From DASZMJ01 sp035551935 (lineage in GTDB: Bacteria > Planctomycetota > Planctomycetia > Isosphaerales > Isosphaeraceae): a stretch of 27,216 nt of DNA. Position numbers and translations under genes: made by a program. The stretch's first letter is position 1, and every line of letters begins with the position of its first letter. Shown in pieces: positions 17,403 through 25,771 of this stretch. Where the stretch lies: contig DASZMJ010000326.1 of assembly GCA_035551935.1 (NCBI GenBank), positions 1 through 27,216 on the forward strand, written 5' to 3'. Under the pieces are notes generated by a model, which was given only the letters and a program-made list of their open reading frames with translations, made no database searches and was not told the DNA's origin.

Positions 17403-20400
17403 TCCCCCCCTTGTGGTTGCGGCTGGAGCGCCGGCCGTTCGGCCGTCGGCAGCAGCGCGAAGCCCTCGACGAAACGCGCGGGAGGCGCCGCGCCGGCGCG
17501 TTCCCCCTCCCAGAACTCGACCCAGCGCCTCCAGGGGATCGGCGCCGCGCCGAAGCGGACGAGGTCGGCCTCGAGCGCCGGCAGGCGGACCATCGCCTCG
17601 GCCCCGAGGGTCTTCGGCAACAGGACGTCCTCGTCGTCGCGGAGCCGATACCGCGCCGCGACCGAATAATCGCCGCGCGGCCAGAGGACCAGGCCGTCCT
17701 CGTCGAAATCGTAGGGGCCCGCGCCGGGGCCGAGGGCGGCCTCGATCGACTCGCGGACGAGGTCGACCCCGGCGGCCTTGTATGCGCCCGCCAGGGCCGC
17801 CTCGAACGCCCGGCGACGGTCGCCCTCCAGCCGCGCGATCCAACCGGCCTCCGCGATCCCGGCCACGAGCCAGCCCGACCGCTCCTCGAACGCGATCCGC
17901 GCCGGGGCGTCCGGGGCGTCGGGGTCGATCAGCTCGAACTCGACCCGGTTCGTCGCGACCTCGACCGCGCCGGCCGCGATCCGGCTGTCGGCGAAGGCCC
18001 GGCTCTCGCGCAACGTCGCCAGCGGGCCGCGCTCGACGTAGTGCAGCAGCCCCTCTTCGAGGTGGTGCAATGCCGCCCTGGCCTTGCCGACGCCCCGGCG
18101 CATCGGATGTCGCTCGGCCCGCCGCAGGCGCGCGAAGAGCTTCGGCAGCGTGCCCGAATGGAACCCGGGCCGCAACAGCCGCACCATCGTCTCGCCGTGG
18201 TGGCCGATCATCACCGGCCGCAGGCTCGGCGAGCGGTTCGCCGCGTAGAGCCGCCAGTTCTCCTTCAATTCCCAGACCAGGAACCCGATCGCGCCAGGGA
18301 TCGCGGCGACGATCAGCGTCGCGGCCGACTTCGCCTCGGCCGGCGCGAGCGGGAGGCGCTCGGCGACCCTGGGCAGAAATGGAAGGATGATCTTGTGGGA
18401 AACCGTGACAACCGGGAAATGTTTAATGGGATTGATCTGGGGCTCGACCAGCAGGTTCACGACGAAGCGGACGATGTACGTGACGACGAACCACCCGACG
18501 CCCAGCGCCGCCTTGGCGGCGAGCGACAGCCGCCCTTCGCCGCCGCGGAATCGGAGCCACTCGTCCACGGAGTAGAGCAGGCGATCGACCCCCTCGAGCA
18601 GTCGGTTGAAGAACTCCATGACGAGCCGGAAGAGCCCGGGGATGAACTCGAAGCCGAACCGGTGCCACGCGGCGTGGAGGCGGTCGACGACCAGCTCCTC
18701 GGTCCGACGGCCGGCGCGGGTGTTCAGGAGCAGGCTCGTCGCGAGGAAAGAGGAGGCGGCGATGGAATAGTTCATCCGTCGATGCGATTCCCCGTGCGGC
18801 AGGAGGAGCCACGCCGGGGACGTGAGGGCCAGCGGCTCGATCCCCCACCGCCAGAGCGCCCGCATGGCGCGGCTCTCGATGAGCCTGCGGACGACGCGCC
18901 GGCCGAGCAGCCACGACGGCGCATCGATCAGGACCCCGCGGACCCCACGCCAGGCGAGCCGCGCGCCTTCGAGGGCCGACCGCCGGAACCGCGCGACGTG
19001 GATCAAGGCGAGCAGGACGAGCCCCACGACCGCGACCCAGAGCGGCCGGGCCAGGTCGAGCTCCGGCGGTTTCGGCTGGCCGGCGACGGCGTGGTGCGGG
19101 TGGAGCAGGCCGCCGACCAGCACGATCAAGTGCCCGACCGCCTCCAGCAGCACGAACGCGCCGGCGAAGGGGATGATGAAGAACAGGGTGAGGGACCGGC
19201 CGAGGGGCGTGCCGAAGGCCAGGGCGCTGAGCCGCTGGAGGGCGCGGAGGTAGGCCTCGCCGCGGTGGTAGACGCCGTCGATCGCGACGGCGAGCCGGCG
19301 GTCGAGGCGGAGCAATCGATCGCCGCGGACGAACTCGACCGGCCCGGCGAGGTCGGGGAGCTTGAGCTGGTTCCGCGCCAGCGCGTCGCGGACGTCCCCC
19401 ATCGCGAGGTAGCCGCGCTCGACGACCTTGTCGAGCAATTCCTCGACGATCGCCCCGGCCGCGACCTGCTCGGGCACGTCCGCCGGCCGGAGGCCGACCT
19501 CGGCGAGCGACCGGGCGACGAGCGGCCGGATGCGGTCGCGGAGGATCTCCTCGGCGCGTTCGAGCGCCGGCACGAGCAGCCTGGCCAGCGCCTCGCGATC
19601 GGGTTCGGCCAGCCGCGCCGAGCGGAGCCGGCGGGCGGCGGCGCGGAGATGCTTCGTGATCAGGACATACTGCTGGTTCGGCAACGGCCGGCGGATCGGC
19701 CGTCGGCCGAACGAGAGGGCCCACTCGATGAGGTCGACGGTGAACAGCTCGCGGTCGTGGTCCAGCGCGGCCTTCTGGAGGTCGTAGAGCAGCCGCGCCT
19801 CGTGGGTCCAGAAGCCACGCGTGGCGCCGTCGAGGAGCGGGACGAGGGCGTCGCGCCAGGCGCGCGTGCCGGCGTCGTCGAGGCCGACCGCCTCGCGGAG
19901 CCGGCGCGCCAGCCCTTCGAGGTCATCGCGCGCCTCGGAACGCGCCCGGCCCGCATGCCCCGGCGCGGCCCGCCGCGCCGCCTTCGTCCGCAGGATCGCC
20001 GCGCGGACCGCGTTGCCGCGCCCCTCCGCGCGTTCGGCCGCTCGCATGAGAGTCCAGTATTGCCGTTCCGATCGCCCTTCCGGCTCGACGGGGTACGGCT
20101 CCGGCTCGGGCTCGTCCTCCTCGTCCTCGCGCGCCGGCTCGAAGACGGGCTCGGGGGCGCCGGGCGGACGACTCGTGGCCAGGATCCCGCCGGCGTCGAG
20201 GTCTTCGCCGAGGACTGCGTCGACCGCCTCGACGTCGCGGAGGCCGGGGAAGACGTCGGGCAACGACGCCGGCGCGAACGAGCGCAGCTCGAGGTATCGG
20301 GCGGCGAATTCCTCGAACGCACCGCGGTCGTCGCGGGGCGGGAGCAGGTCGCCGTCGGCGCGGAGGACGTGGCGTGCTTCGTCGAACTCGGTCGGCCCGA

Positions 20401-20821
20401 TCCGCGCGATCCGCTCGCGCAACGCCGCCGGCGAGATCAAGCCGGCGGCGAACCGCCGGCCGAGCGCGGCGTGGACCCCGGCGTGGAAGAGGGCCCGCCA
20501 GTAGCGCAGGAGCATGGCGTCGCGGGGCGTGGTCGCGAGATCCTCCGGCTCGGGCTCCGCGAGCAGGATCAAGGTCGGCGGCGGGTCCTCGCCGGGTCCG
20601 AGGCCGAGCTCGTCGCGGTCGAGCAGATTCAGGGCCGCGGCGCGGTCGATGACGTAGCCGGCCCGATGCGGGACGCTCAGGCCGACCCAGCGCAGGCCGC
20701 GGTCCCCCCGGATCACCCGCCGCAACACCCGCGCGGGGACCAGGAACGCCGCCGCGTCGGCCGCCTTCAGGGCCGCCGCCAGCTCCGCCCGGTCCATCCC
20801 CGGCCGCCCGCCGTCCGCCAT
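17399..20821 (-). CDS. Large conserved-looking membrane protein of unknown function
   Basis: A 1,140-residue protein that I do not recognise. The N-terminal 540 residues are soluble-looking, helical and Arg/Glu/Ala-rich, with an acidic Pro linker near 225-250 (EDEEDEPEPEPYPVEPE). About five membrane segments follow: near 543-575, 593-612, 684-701, 770-792 and 831-852. Motif-like blocks lie between and after them: EPQINPIKHFPVVTVSHK (793-810) and IGHHGETMVRLLRPGFHSG (872-890). The C-terminal 250 residues form a mixed domain ending in a Gln-rich tail. I start at ATG 20821 because AACGGGGGACC precedes it; 20797 is an alternative. It overlaps the SDR gene by 4 bp. The D-xylonate dehydratase gene ends 133 bp upstream on the same strand. 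Confidence 0.75.
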   Translation of the reverse strand: MADGGRPGMDRAELAAALKAADAAAFLVPARVLRRVIRGDRGLRWVGLSVPHRAGYVIDRAAALNLLDRDELGLGPGEDPPPTLILLAEPEPEDLATTPRDAMLLRYWRALFHAGVHAALGRRFAAGLISPAALRERIARIGPTEFDEARHVLRADGDLLPPRDDRGAFEEFAARYLELRSFAPASLPDVFPGLRDVEAVDAVLGEDLDAGGILATSRPPGAPEPVFEPAREDEEDEPEPEPYPVEPEGRSERQYWTLMRAAERAEGRGNAVRAAILRTKAARRAAPGHAGRARSEARDDLEGLARRLREAVGLDDAGTRAWRDALVPLLDGATRGFWTHEARLLYDLQKAALDHDRELFTVDLIEWALSFGRRPIRRPLPNQQYVLITKHLRAAARRLRSARLAEPDREALARLLVPALERAEEILRDRIRPLVARSLAEVGLRPADVPEQVAAGAIVEELLDKVVERGYLAMGDVRDALARNQLKLPDLAGPVEFVRGDRLLRLDRRLAVAIDGVYHRGEAYLRALQRLSALAFGTPLGRSLTLFFIIPFAGAFVLLEAVGHLIVLVGGLLHPHHAVAGQPKPPELDLARPLWVAVVGLVLLALIHVARFRRSALEGARLAWRGVRGVLIDAPSWLLGRRVVRRLIESRAMRALWRWGIEPLALTSPAWLLLPHGESHRRMNYSIAASSFLATSLLLNTRAGRRTEELVVDRLHAAWHRFGFEFIPGLFRLVMEFFNRLLEGVDRLLYSVDEWLRFRGGEGRLSLAAKAALGVGWFVVTYIVRFVVNLLVEPQINPIKHFPVVTVSHKIILPFLPRVAERLPLAPAEAKSAATLIVAAIPGAIGFLVWELKENWRLYAANRSPSLRPVMIGHHGETMVRLLRPGFHSGTLPKLFARLRRAERHPMRRGVGKARAALHHLEEGLLHYVERGPLATLRESRAFADSRIAAGAVEVATNRVEFELIDPDAPDAPARIAFEERSGWLVAGIAEAGWIARLEGDRRRAFEAALAGAYKAAGVDLVRESIEAALGPGAGPYDFDEDGLVLWPRGDYSVAARYRLRDDEDVLLPKTLGAEAMVRLPALEADLVRFGAAPIPWRRWVEFWEGERAGAAPPARFVEGFALLPTAERPALQPQPQGGE

Positions 20822-20910
20822 GGTCCCCCGTTCCCCCCTCGCCACGCTCGGGCCTGCTATTGTGGCCCGATTCTACACCGGACGCGACGGGGTGGGGCCG
20901 AGAATCAGCG

Positions 20911-20945
20911 AGAAGGACAGAGGGCAGAGGGCAGAGGACAGGAAG
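20911..20945. repeat. Short polypurine GGCAGAG repeat
   Basis: Three imperfect copies of a 7-bp unit (ACAGAGG, GCAGAGG, GCAGAGG, then ACAGG) form a purine-only run of about 30 bases except for interspersed C. It lies in the 133-bp gap between the dehydratase stop and the start of the large membrane protein. The remaining gap holds no visible gene; a promoter for the membrane protein would have to lie here. Confidence 0.5.
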
Positions 20946-20954
20946 CGGAGAGCC

Positions 20955-22982
20955 TCAAACCGCCGGAGCGACCTGGGCCCGTTCCGAGGGCGCCCCCGAC
21001 CCGGCGGCCAGCGCGGCGAGGATGGCGTCGGGGTCGTAGACGCAGCCGCCCCAGGTGCCGCCGCCGACGGCCTGCAAGGCGGCCCAGAGGCGGGTGTCGT
21101 CGGGCAACGCGGGGTCGGGCGAGAGGTCGGGGTGCGGCGGCCGGCCGGCGAGGACGTCGGCACCGCGCCCAGGGCCGAACTCGACACCCTCGACGCCCAC
21201 GAGGTCGATCGTGCCTTCGAGGTTCACGCGGTCGATCACGATGCGGATCAGGTCGCCGTCGCGGACTCGGCCCAGCGGCCCGCCGGCCAAGGCCTCGGGG
21301 CCGATGTGGCCGACGCAGGCGCCCGTCGAGACGCCCGAGAACCGGGCGTCGGTCAGCACGGCGATGTGCTTGCCGAAGCTCAGGTGCTTCAAGGACGCCG
21401 TGATCTGGTAGATCTCCTCCATCCCGGCGCCCATCGGCCCGCGACCCATCAGGACGAGCACGTCGCCCGGCTTCAGCGCGTCCGGGCCGGTCCCCTTGAT
21501 CGCGGCGATCGCGTCGCGTTCGCGGTTGAAGACGCGCGCCGGGCCGGTCTTGCGGTAGACGCCGTCGGGGTCGACGACGCTCGGGTCGATCGCCGTGCTC
21601 TTGATGACCGAGCCCTCCGGCGCGAGGTTGCCGCGCGGGAAGGTCACGGTGCTCGTCAGGCCGCGCTCGCGCGCCCGGGCCGGACTCATGATCACGTCGT
21701 CGGGATCGACGCCATCCTGTTCCAACAATCGTGCGCGCAATCGCTTCCGGCGCTCCGAGCCGGCCCACCAGTCGAGCGAACGCCCGAGGGTCTCGCCGGT
21801 GACGGTGAGCGCCGATTCCTCGAGCAGGCCGAGCGCGCGCAGGTGCAACATGACCTCGGGCACGCCCCCGGCGAGGAAGGCGCGGACGGTCGGGTGATAG
21901 GCCGGGCCGTTGGGAAGGACGTCGACGAGCCGGGGGACGCGGAGGTTGACCTCGTGCCAGTCCTCGACCGTCGGCCGCCGCAGGCCGGCGGCGAAGGCGA
22001 TGGCGGGGACGTGCAAGAGCAGGTTCGTCGAGCCGCCGAACGCGGCGTGGACGGTCATCGCGTTGCGGACCGAGGCATCGGTGAGGACGTCACGCGTCTT
22101 CAGGCCCTGCGCCGCGAGCCGCACCAGCGCCCGGGCCGATCGCCGCGCCATGTCGGCCCAGATCGGCTGGCCCGAGGGTGCCAGTGCCGAATGCGGCAGC
22201 GACAATCCCAGCGCCTCGGCCACGACCTGCGACGTCGCCGCCGTGCCGAGGAACTGGCAGCCGCCGCCCGCGCTGGCGCAGGCGCGACAGCCGAGCTCGG
22301 CGGCCTCCATCAACGTCAATTCGCCGTGCGAGTACCGGGCCCCCATCGACTGGATCTTGCCCGCGTCCTCGCCGACCTTCGGCGGCAACGTCACGCCGCC
22401 GGGGACGAGCACGCCGGGCAGGTCCTTCATCCCGGCCAGGGCCAGGAGCATCGCGGGCAGGCCCTTGTCGCAGGTCGCGACGCCGAGCACCCCCTGGCGG
22501 CGCGGCAGCGACCGGATCAGGCGACGGAAGACGATCGCCGCGTCATTGCGATACGGCAGGCTGTCCATCATGCCGGGCGTGCCCTGGGTGCGGCCGTCGC
22601 AGGGGTCGGAGACCATCCCCGCGAACGGCACGACGCCCAACGCCCTCAGCTCCTCGGCCGCGGCGCGGACGAGCAGGCCGACCTCCCAGTGGCCGGTGTG
22701 ATACCCCAGCGCGATCGGCTCGCCATTCGGCCCGCGGAGCCCCCCCTGCGTGCTGAGGATGAGGTACGGGTCGCCGGCCGCCGTGGCCGGCTCCCAGCCC
22801 ATGCCGGCGTTCTGGCTCAGGCCGAACAGGTCGCCCGACGGCCAGTCGCGGAGCATCGCGTCGGTCAGCGGCAAGGCCCCCGCCGGCCCCTCGGCCTTCG
22901 ATTGCACGTCGAACAGGCTCGCGTCGCTCGTCGCCACGACATCATCGAAGCTCGGCGCGGTCGCGCCGCGGGGGGCGGGCAT
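20955..22982 (-). CDS. yjhG: YjhG/YagF family D-xylonate dehydratase (IlvD/Edd superfamily)
   Basis: A 675-residue enzyme; the family is about 655 residues. Long stretches match E. coli YagF as I recall it, for example IALGYHTGHWE, SLPYRNDAAIVFRRLIRSLP, LPNGPAYHPTVRAFLAGGVP and TDARFSGVSTGAC. The iron-sulfur cysteines of IlvD/Edd enzymes are present: C128 (SDPCDGR), C171 (ATCDKG) and C242 (GGGCQFLG). The family converts D-xylonate to 2-dehydro-3-deoxy-D-pentonate in oxidative pentose catabolism. ATG 22982 fits the family length; ATG 23045 would add a hydrophilic tail. No aldolase or dehydratase partner is adjacent. The acyl-CoA dehydrogenase gene is divergent. Confidence 0.9.
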   Translation of the reverse strand: MPAPRGATAPSFDDVVATSDASLFDVQSKAEGPAGALPLTDAMLRDWPSGDLFGLSQNAGMGWEPATAAGDPYLILSTQGGLRGPNGEPIALGYHTGHWEVGLLVRAAAEELRALGVVPFAGMVSDPCDGRTQGTPGMMDSLPYRNDAAIVFRRLIRSLPRRQGVLGVATCDKGLPAMLLALAGMKDLPGVLVPGGVTLPPKVGEDAGKIQSMGARYSHGELTLMEAAELGCRACASAGGGCQFLGTAATSQVVAEALGLSLPHSALAPSGQPIWADMARRSARALVRLAAQGLKTRDVLTDASVRNAMTVHAAFGGSTNLLLHVPAIAFAAGLRRPTVEDWHEVNLRVPRLVDVLPNGPAYHPTVRAFLAGGVPEVMLHLRALGLLEESALTVTGETLGRSLDWWAGSERRKRLRARLLEQDGVDPDDVIMSPARARERGLTSTVTFPRGNLAPEGSVIKSTAIDPSVVDPDGVYRKTGPARVFNRERDAIAAIKGTGPDALKPGDVLVLMGRGPMGAGMEEIYQITASLKHLSFGKHIAVLTDARFSGVSTGACVGHIGPEALAGGPLGRVRDGDLIRIVIDRVNLEGTIDLVGVEGVEFGPGRGADVLAGRPPHPDLSPDPALPDDTRLWAALQAVGGGTWGGCVYDPDAILAALAAGSGAPSERAQVAPAV

Positions 22983-23120
22983 CGTGGGGTCTCTTCGCGG
23001 TGGGGAGGAATCGGTGTGGCGGTCGCTCGCATCGGGAAGCCTCATGGTACGACAATCCCCGTCATCTGCCCAGAGACCACCATCGACTCGCGATCCCGCC
23101 GCGGGCACGCTCCGCCTCCG

Positions 23121-23181
23121 TAACCCGACGCGCCAGCTGAGGGTCTTGCTGGGGAAAGACCCTCGCTGGCGCGTCGGGTTA
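23121..23181. repeat. TAACCCGACGCGCCAGC inverted repeat element
   Basis: TAACCCGACGCGCCAGC-T-GAGGG (23121-23143) pairs with 23160-23181 over 22 bp with one bulged base, and GGGTCTT/AAGACCC extends the stem toward the loop. It lies between the divergent D-xylonate dehydratase and acyl-CoA dehydrogenase genes. From memory, elements with this core, giving NPTRQRGS- or RRASEGLS-like peptides when translated, are scattered through planctomycete genomes, which fits the proposed host. A regulatory role is possible but not shown. Confidence 0.7.
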
Positions 23182-23310
23182 GGATAGAGTACGAGTAAGG
23201 TGCATGCATGCGAGGACAACCCGCCTTTACGGACTCCGAAGCCACCGGGTAGAGTCTCGGGGCCTGAGATTGAGCCCGGATCGAGCGGTCTGGCACGGAG
23301 GCCGACGACG

Positions 23311-24456
23311 ATGGACTTCGACCTGTCCGACGAGCAGCGCCGCTGGCACGACGACGCGACGGCGTTCGCGAAGGCCGAGCTGGACCACGACCTCCCCGGC
23401 CGCGACGAGCGCCGCGAGTTCTGGCGCGAGGGGTGGCGACGCTGCGCGCGGTTCGGCATCCAGGGCTTACCGGTTCCGGCGGAGTACGGCGGGAAGGGGA
23501 AAGACCTGCCGGTCACGATCGCGGCGATGGAGGGGCTCGGCTACGGTTGCGCCGACAACGGCCTGATCTTCGCGATCAACGCGACGCTCTGGACCAACAC
23601 GATCCCGATCCTGCTGTATGGCACCGAGTCGCAGAAGCGGAGGTTCCTGCCGGGCCTCTGCGACGGCTCGATCATCGGCGCCAACGGCGCCAGCGAGCCC
23701 GAGGCCGGCTCCGACATCTTCAGCATGGCCGCCCGCGCCGAGCGGAAGGACGACCGCTGGGTGCTCGACGGCCGCAAGACGTGGATCACCGCCGGGCCGG
23801 TCGCCGACCTGTTCGTCTGCTACGCCGTGACCGACCCGGGCCGCGGGGCGTTGGGGATCTCGGCCTTCCTCGTCCCGCGCGACACGCCGGGCTTCCGCGT
23901 CGTCCGCGAGATCCCCAAGCTCGGCGTCCGCACCGTGCCGATGGGCGAGGTCGTCTTCGAGCATTGCGAACTGCCGCTCGACACCCTCCTCGGCCGCCAG
24001 GGTCGCGGTGCCGAGGTCTTCAATTGCTCGATGGAATGGGAGCGCGGCGCGATCCTCGCCGCGGCGCTGGGGACGATGCGACGGCAGCTCGAACGCTGCG
24101 TGTCCCATGCCCGCAAGCGCCGGCAGTTCGGCCAGGCGATCGGCAAGTTCCAGGCGGTCTCGCACCGGATCGCCGAGATGGCCTTGCGGCTGGAGACCTG
24201 CCGGCCGCTCGTCTACAAGATCGGCTGGCTGAAGGCCCGCGGCGACGACGCCACGCTCGCCTCGGCGATGGCCAAGCTGCACGTCTCCGAGTGCTTCGTC
24301 GAGAACAGCCTCGACGCCGTCCGCCTCTTCGGCGCCCGGGGCTTCGTCACCGAATACGGCGTCGAGCGCGACTTGCGAGACAGCGTCGGCAGCCTCATCT
24401 ACTCCGGGACCAACGAGATCCAGCGCAACATCATCGCCAAGGGCCTCGGCCTCTGA
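23311..24456 (+). CDS. Acyl-CoA dehydrogenase, IVD/LCAD-like base position
   Basis: A 381-residue flavoenzyme of standard length. An N-terminal helical domain (1-120) is followed by the FAD/substrate motif GANGASEPEAGSD (123-135), KTWIT (156-160), and a C-terminal four-helix domain with RRQFGQAIGKFQ. The usual catalytic glutamate in YEGT is a serine here (YSGTNEI, S365). E244 in MEWERGAIL aligns with the alternative base of isovaleryl-CoA and long-chain dehydrogenases, so the enzyme is probably active. ATG 23311 is preceded by GGAGG at a spacing of about 10 bp. It would catalyse alpha,beta-dehydrogenation of an acyl-CoA; chain length is unknown. A dispersed inverted repeat follows 8 bp after the stop. 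Confidence 0.88.
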   Translation: MDFDLSDEQRRWHDDATAFAKAELDHDLPGRDERREFWREGWRRCARFGIQGLPVPAEYGGKGKDLPVTIAAMEGLGYGCADNGLIFAINATLWTNTIPILLYGTESQKRRFLPGLCDGSIIGANGASEPEAGSDIFSMAARAERKDDRWVLDGRKTWITAGPVADLFVCYAVTDPGRGALGISAFLVPRDTPGFRVVREIPKLGVRTVPMGEVVFEHCELPLDTLLGRQGRGAEVFNCSMEWERGAILAAALGTMRRQLERCVSHARKRRQFGQAIGKFQAVSHRIAEMALRLETCRPLVYKIGWLKARGDDATLASAMAKLHVSECFVENSLDAVRLFGARGFVTEYGVERDLRDSVGSLIYSGTNEIQRNIIAKGLGL

Positions 24457-24464
24457 ATCTCTCC

Positions 24465-24521
24465 GTAGGGCAGGGCTTGCCCTGCCTCTTCTTGGATTCG
24501 GCAGGGCAAGCCCTGCCCTAC
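24465..24521. terminator. Perfect 22-bp inverted repeat between convergent genes
   Basis: GTAGGGCAGGGCTTGCCCTG-CC (24465-24486) pairs perfectly with 24500-24521 across a 13-bp loop, and each arm can also fold on itself (GGCAGGGC-TT-GCCCTGCC reversed). It starts 8 bp after the acyl-CoA dehydrogenase stop. The TAG stop of the DUF790 gene, read from the other side, is inside the second arm. It probably acts as a bidirectional terminator and belongs to the same family as 1151-1224. Confidence 0.75.
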
Positions 24522-25765
24522 TGGAAAGAGAGACCAGGACCGCGCGGGACGAACCGGTCGAGCAGGCCGGCGAGCTCGGGGGCGTTGGGGATCTCCTTGA
24601 AGCGGAGGACGGGGCCGGTCAGTTCGCCGAGGGCCTCCTCGTCGACCTTGAGGCGGTCGGAGATCGCCAGGAGGTAGCGCGGGGGGCCGTGGCGGGGCAG
24701 GAGGCGGAGGAGGCGGTCGAGGCTGGTGCGCTTCCAGAAGCCGAGCACCTCGACGAAGACGTCGGTGCCGGTTTTTTTATGAACAAATTTGTAGTCGGGC
24801 ACCCAGACCCCTTCGCGGCCCAGCTCGACGACGTCGGTGGCCTCGGAGACTTCCCAGGCCGGGGCGACCTGGCGGAAGCGGTCGAGGAAGGCGTTCAGCT
24901 CGGCGGGGACGTAGGTGCCGGCGTCCTGGTAGTGCGAGATGAGGCCGTCGGCGGCCTCGAGGTGGAACGTCTTGGGCTCGCGCCTCGGCCCCCAGCGCAA
25001 CTCGGCGTCGAGCCGGAAGTCGTGGCAGAGCAAGAGCGCGGGCAGGAACAGGGCCATCTGGAGGCCGTACTTGTTCGTGGCGCTGAAGAGGCTGAGCGGG
25101 CCGTCGAGGTGGAAGGTGTAGCCGTCGGCCATCGTCCCCTCGACGCGGTAGAGGAGGCGATGGAACTTGAGCCATCGGAAGAGTTGTCGATACCTCGCCG
25201 GCTTCTCGCGGCGGACCTCGGCCGTGACCAGCACGGAGCGCAGGAGCACGGCCTGCGCCAGCGCGACGTTGTAGCGGTCGATGAGGCGCTGGGCGGTCAG
25301 GGTGTCGTCGAATCGGAGGAGGCGGGCCTCGTCCTTCAGGTCGGCGAAGAGGCTCGTGGCGACCTGCTCGGAGGAGAGGCCCAGCTCCTCAGCGACCTTC
25401 CCCAGCACGGCCTCGCGTCGGAACGGCGCCCGGTGCCCCGCGGCGCGCAGCGTCCGGCGATGCTCGGCCGCGGCGGCGAAGACCTTCGCCCGCAGCTCCT
25501 CGGGCGGCACGTCGGCCACGACCTCGAACTCGCCCCGGTCCTCCAGGACCTTCGCCACCCCGCGATGCGCCAGGGTCGCCAAGCCTTCGCCGACCAGCTC
25601 GTCCACCTCCGCCTCGATCTCCCCGCGCGTGGTGCCGACGCCCTCGCGGAAGATCATCAGCAGGCTCTCGGCGACCTCCAGCCAGTACGGGTCCTCGCGA
25701 TCCAGGTACAACGGCTGGACCCGCTGCCGGCCCAGCTTCACGCGGACGAGATTTCCTGTTAACAT
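24518..25765 (-). CDS. DUF790 (Bax1-like) nuclease-superfamily protein
   Basis: A 415-residue protein of the DUF790 family, known best from archaeal Bax1, the nuclease partner of XPB helicase. It begins MLTGNLVRVKLGRQ, has a helical middle (about 150-250, with LIDRYNVALAQAVLL and TNKYGLQMALFLPAL), and ends in a restriction-endonuclease-like core: VPDYKFVHKKTG (322-333) and DVFVEVLGFWKR (335-346), with D324 and E339 as likely metal ligands. It starts 6 bp after the ceramidase-like stop without a visible Shine-Dalgarno. Codons for residues 326-331 are all A/T-ending and include a run of seven A. The TAG stop lies in the inverted repeat. No XPB-type helicase gene is in the window. Confidence 0.85.
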   Translation of the reverse strand: MLTGNLVRVKLGRQRVQPLYLDREDPYWLEVAESLLMIFREGVGTTRGEIEAEVDELVGEGLATLAHRGVAKVLEDRGEFEVVADVPPEELRAKVFAAAAEHRRTLRAAGHRAPFRREAVLGKVAEELGLSSEQVATSLFADLKDEARLLRFDDTLTAQRLIDRYNVALAQAVLLRSVLVTAEVRREKPARYRQLFRWLKFHRLLYRVEGTMADGYTFHLDGPLSLFSATNKYGLQMALFLPALLLCHDFRLDAELRWGPRREPKTFHLEAADGLISHYQDAGTYVPAELNAFLDRFRQVAPAWEVSEATDVVELGREGVWVPDYKFVHKKTGTDVFVEVLGFWKRTSLDRLLRLLPRHGPPRYLLAISDRLKVDEEALGELTGPVLRFKEIPNAPELAGLLDRFVPRGPGLSFQ

Positions 25766-25771
25766 ATTGAT

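Noticed and set aside
17411..21403. 1,330-codon open frame opposite the large membrane protein
   Set aside because: Composition-driven antisense frame running through two genes and their intergenic gap. The minus-strand proteins have signatures or membrane helices; this one has none.
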